From the NCBI GenBank assembly GCA_022402405.1, contig JAKRSG010000083.1:1-26736 (forward strand): DNA of 26,736 nucleotides, given 5' to 3'. The position numbers were made by a program, and so were the translations under genes. The notes under the pieces are model-generated. The model did not search any database. It was not told where the DNA came from and saw only the letters and a list, made by a program, of their open reading frames with translations. Positions 26,175-26,736 of the stretch are shown in pieces. The stretch comes from Bacteroidia bacterium (GTDB taxonomy: Bacteria > Bacteroidota > Bacteroidia > UKL13-3). Within the stretch, counting starts at the first letter, position 1; every line of letters begins with the position of its first letter.

Positions 26175-26736
26175 ATGAAAACGCTTTCTAAATTTTTTCT
26201 ATTCGGTCTGCTAGGAGCAAGTGTGATGTACAATTCATCTTGTAATAAAGCAGGAAAATCCAGCACCACTGGCTGGAAATACAACGACGCCAAATGGGGC
26301 GGCTTTGAAAAACATAAGTTCAAAGAACAAGAAACTGGTCCGGGTTTACTCTTCGTTGAAGGAGGTACCTTTACCATGGGATCTTCTGAACAAGACCTTA
26401 CCTACGATCATAACAATATGAAACGCAGACTTTCTGTAAGCAGTTTCTATATGGATGAGACAGAGGTGAGTAATTTCCATTATTTAGAATATTTGCATTG
26501 GTTAATGCGTCAATATGTGGATGATCCAACGGTTCACACAAAAGCATTACCTGATACCTTGGTTTGGAGAGATAAATTATCTTACAACGAGCCTTACGTA
26601 TTATATTATTTACGTCATCCAGCATACAGAGATTATCCTGTTGTAGGTGTTAGTTGGGTTCAAGCTTCAGAATATTGTAAGTGGAGAACAGACCGTGTAA
26701 ACGAAATGATTATGGTTCGTGAAGGGTTTATCAATC
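26175..26736 (+). CDS. gldK: T9SS/gliding lipoprotein GldK (PorK), 3' end cut off by window
   Basis: The open frame runs from the ATG at 26175 to the window end without a stop (187 full codons). GldK is an outer-membrane lipoprotein that forms the periplasmic ring of the T9SS with GldN, joined to the GldL/GldM motor. The N-terminus is a lipoprotein signal with hydrophobic FFLFGLLGASVMY followed by NSSC, making Cys23 the likely lipidated residue. The fold is that of formylglycine-generating enzymes: GGTFTMGSSEQD, then FYMDETEVSNFHYLEYLHWL and YPVVGVSWVQASEYCKWR are the hallmark blocks, the middle one being specific to GldK rather than to true sulfatase-modifying enzymes. gldL, gldM and gldN would be expected next. 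An in-frame GTG one codon upstream is less likely as start. Confidence 0.92.
   Translation, partial: MKTLSKFFLFGLLGASVMYNSSCNKAGKSSTTGWKYNDAKWGGFEKHKFKEQETGPGLLFVEGGTFTMGSSEQDLTYDHNNMKRRLSVSSFYMDETEVSNFHYLEYLHWLMRQYVDDPTVHTKALPDTLVWRDKLSYNEPYVLYYLRHPAYRDYPVVGVSWVQASEYCKWRTDRVNEMIMVREGFIN

Noticed and set aside
26126..26625. Two minus-strand open frames of 83 and 75 codons near the window end
   Set aside because: They overlap the gldK start region on the opposite strand. The plus-strand gldK frame has clear family motifs and explains the coding signal.
26175..26736. Formylglycine-generating enzyme (sulfatase-modifying factor) as the identity of the last gene
   Set aside because: The fold is the same, but the lipoprotein signal, the FYMDETEVSNFHYLEYLHWL block and the porP neighbours point to the T9SS structural lipoprotein GldK instead.

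Overview
The window is a 26.7-kb piece of an AT-rich genome of the phylum Bacteroidota (Bacteroidetes). Four things support this: type IX secretion system (T9SS) genes (porU, porV, two porP/sprF-type genes and the start of gldK); two proteins ending in T9SS C-terminal sorting domains; an OstA-like protein of the Bacteroidetes type; and several promoter-like sites of the TAnnTTTG class used by the Bacteroidetes primary sigma factor. I cannot assign a family or genus from the sequence alone. I see no rRNA or tRNA gene, CRISPR array, insertion sequence or phage gene.

Layout. At 1-1740 is the 3' part of a secreted GEVED/Ig-like-repeat protein with a sorting domain. It converges on tilS (minus strand) across a strong bidirectional hairpin terminator. 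tilS is divergent from an OstA/LptA-like gene (plus strand). At 4839-13361 lies a 2840-residue secreted protein, the most striking object here. It has three tandem copies of a beta-helix module of about 560-580 residues, a jelly-roll (MAM-like) domain, a run of PKD-like domains and a T9SS sorting domain. Two back-to-back hairpin terminators separate it from the convergent fumC.

From 23827 down to 13500 all genes are on the minus strand, in transcription order porU, porV, ispF, a UvrD-like helicase with a C-terminal PD-(D/E)XK nuclease, and fumC. porU-porV-ispF are tightly packed and probably co-transcribed. Divergent from porU, on the plus strand, run two paralogous porP/sprF-type genes and the 5' end of gldK, which is cut by the window end. 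gldL, gldM and gldN would be expected beyond it by analogy with known T9SS loci.

How the genes fit together. PorP/SprF and GldK belong to the outer-membrane and periplasmic parts of the T9SS. PorV is the outer-membrane shuttle that carries cargo to PorU, the C25-family sortase that removes the sorting domain and attaches cargo to the surface. The two sorting-domain proteins in the first half are plausible clients of this machine. The remaining genes (tilS, ostA-like, ispF, helicase-nuclease, fumC) are housekeeping. I found no clearly undescribed system. The best leads are the triple beta-helix giant protein, the duplicated porP-type genes with a shared C-terminal cysteine motif, and the cysteine layout of the helicase-nuclease.
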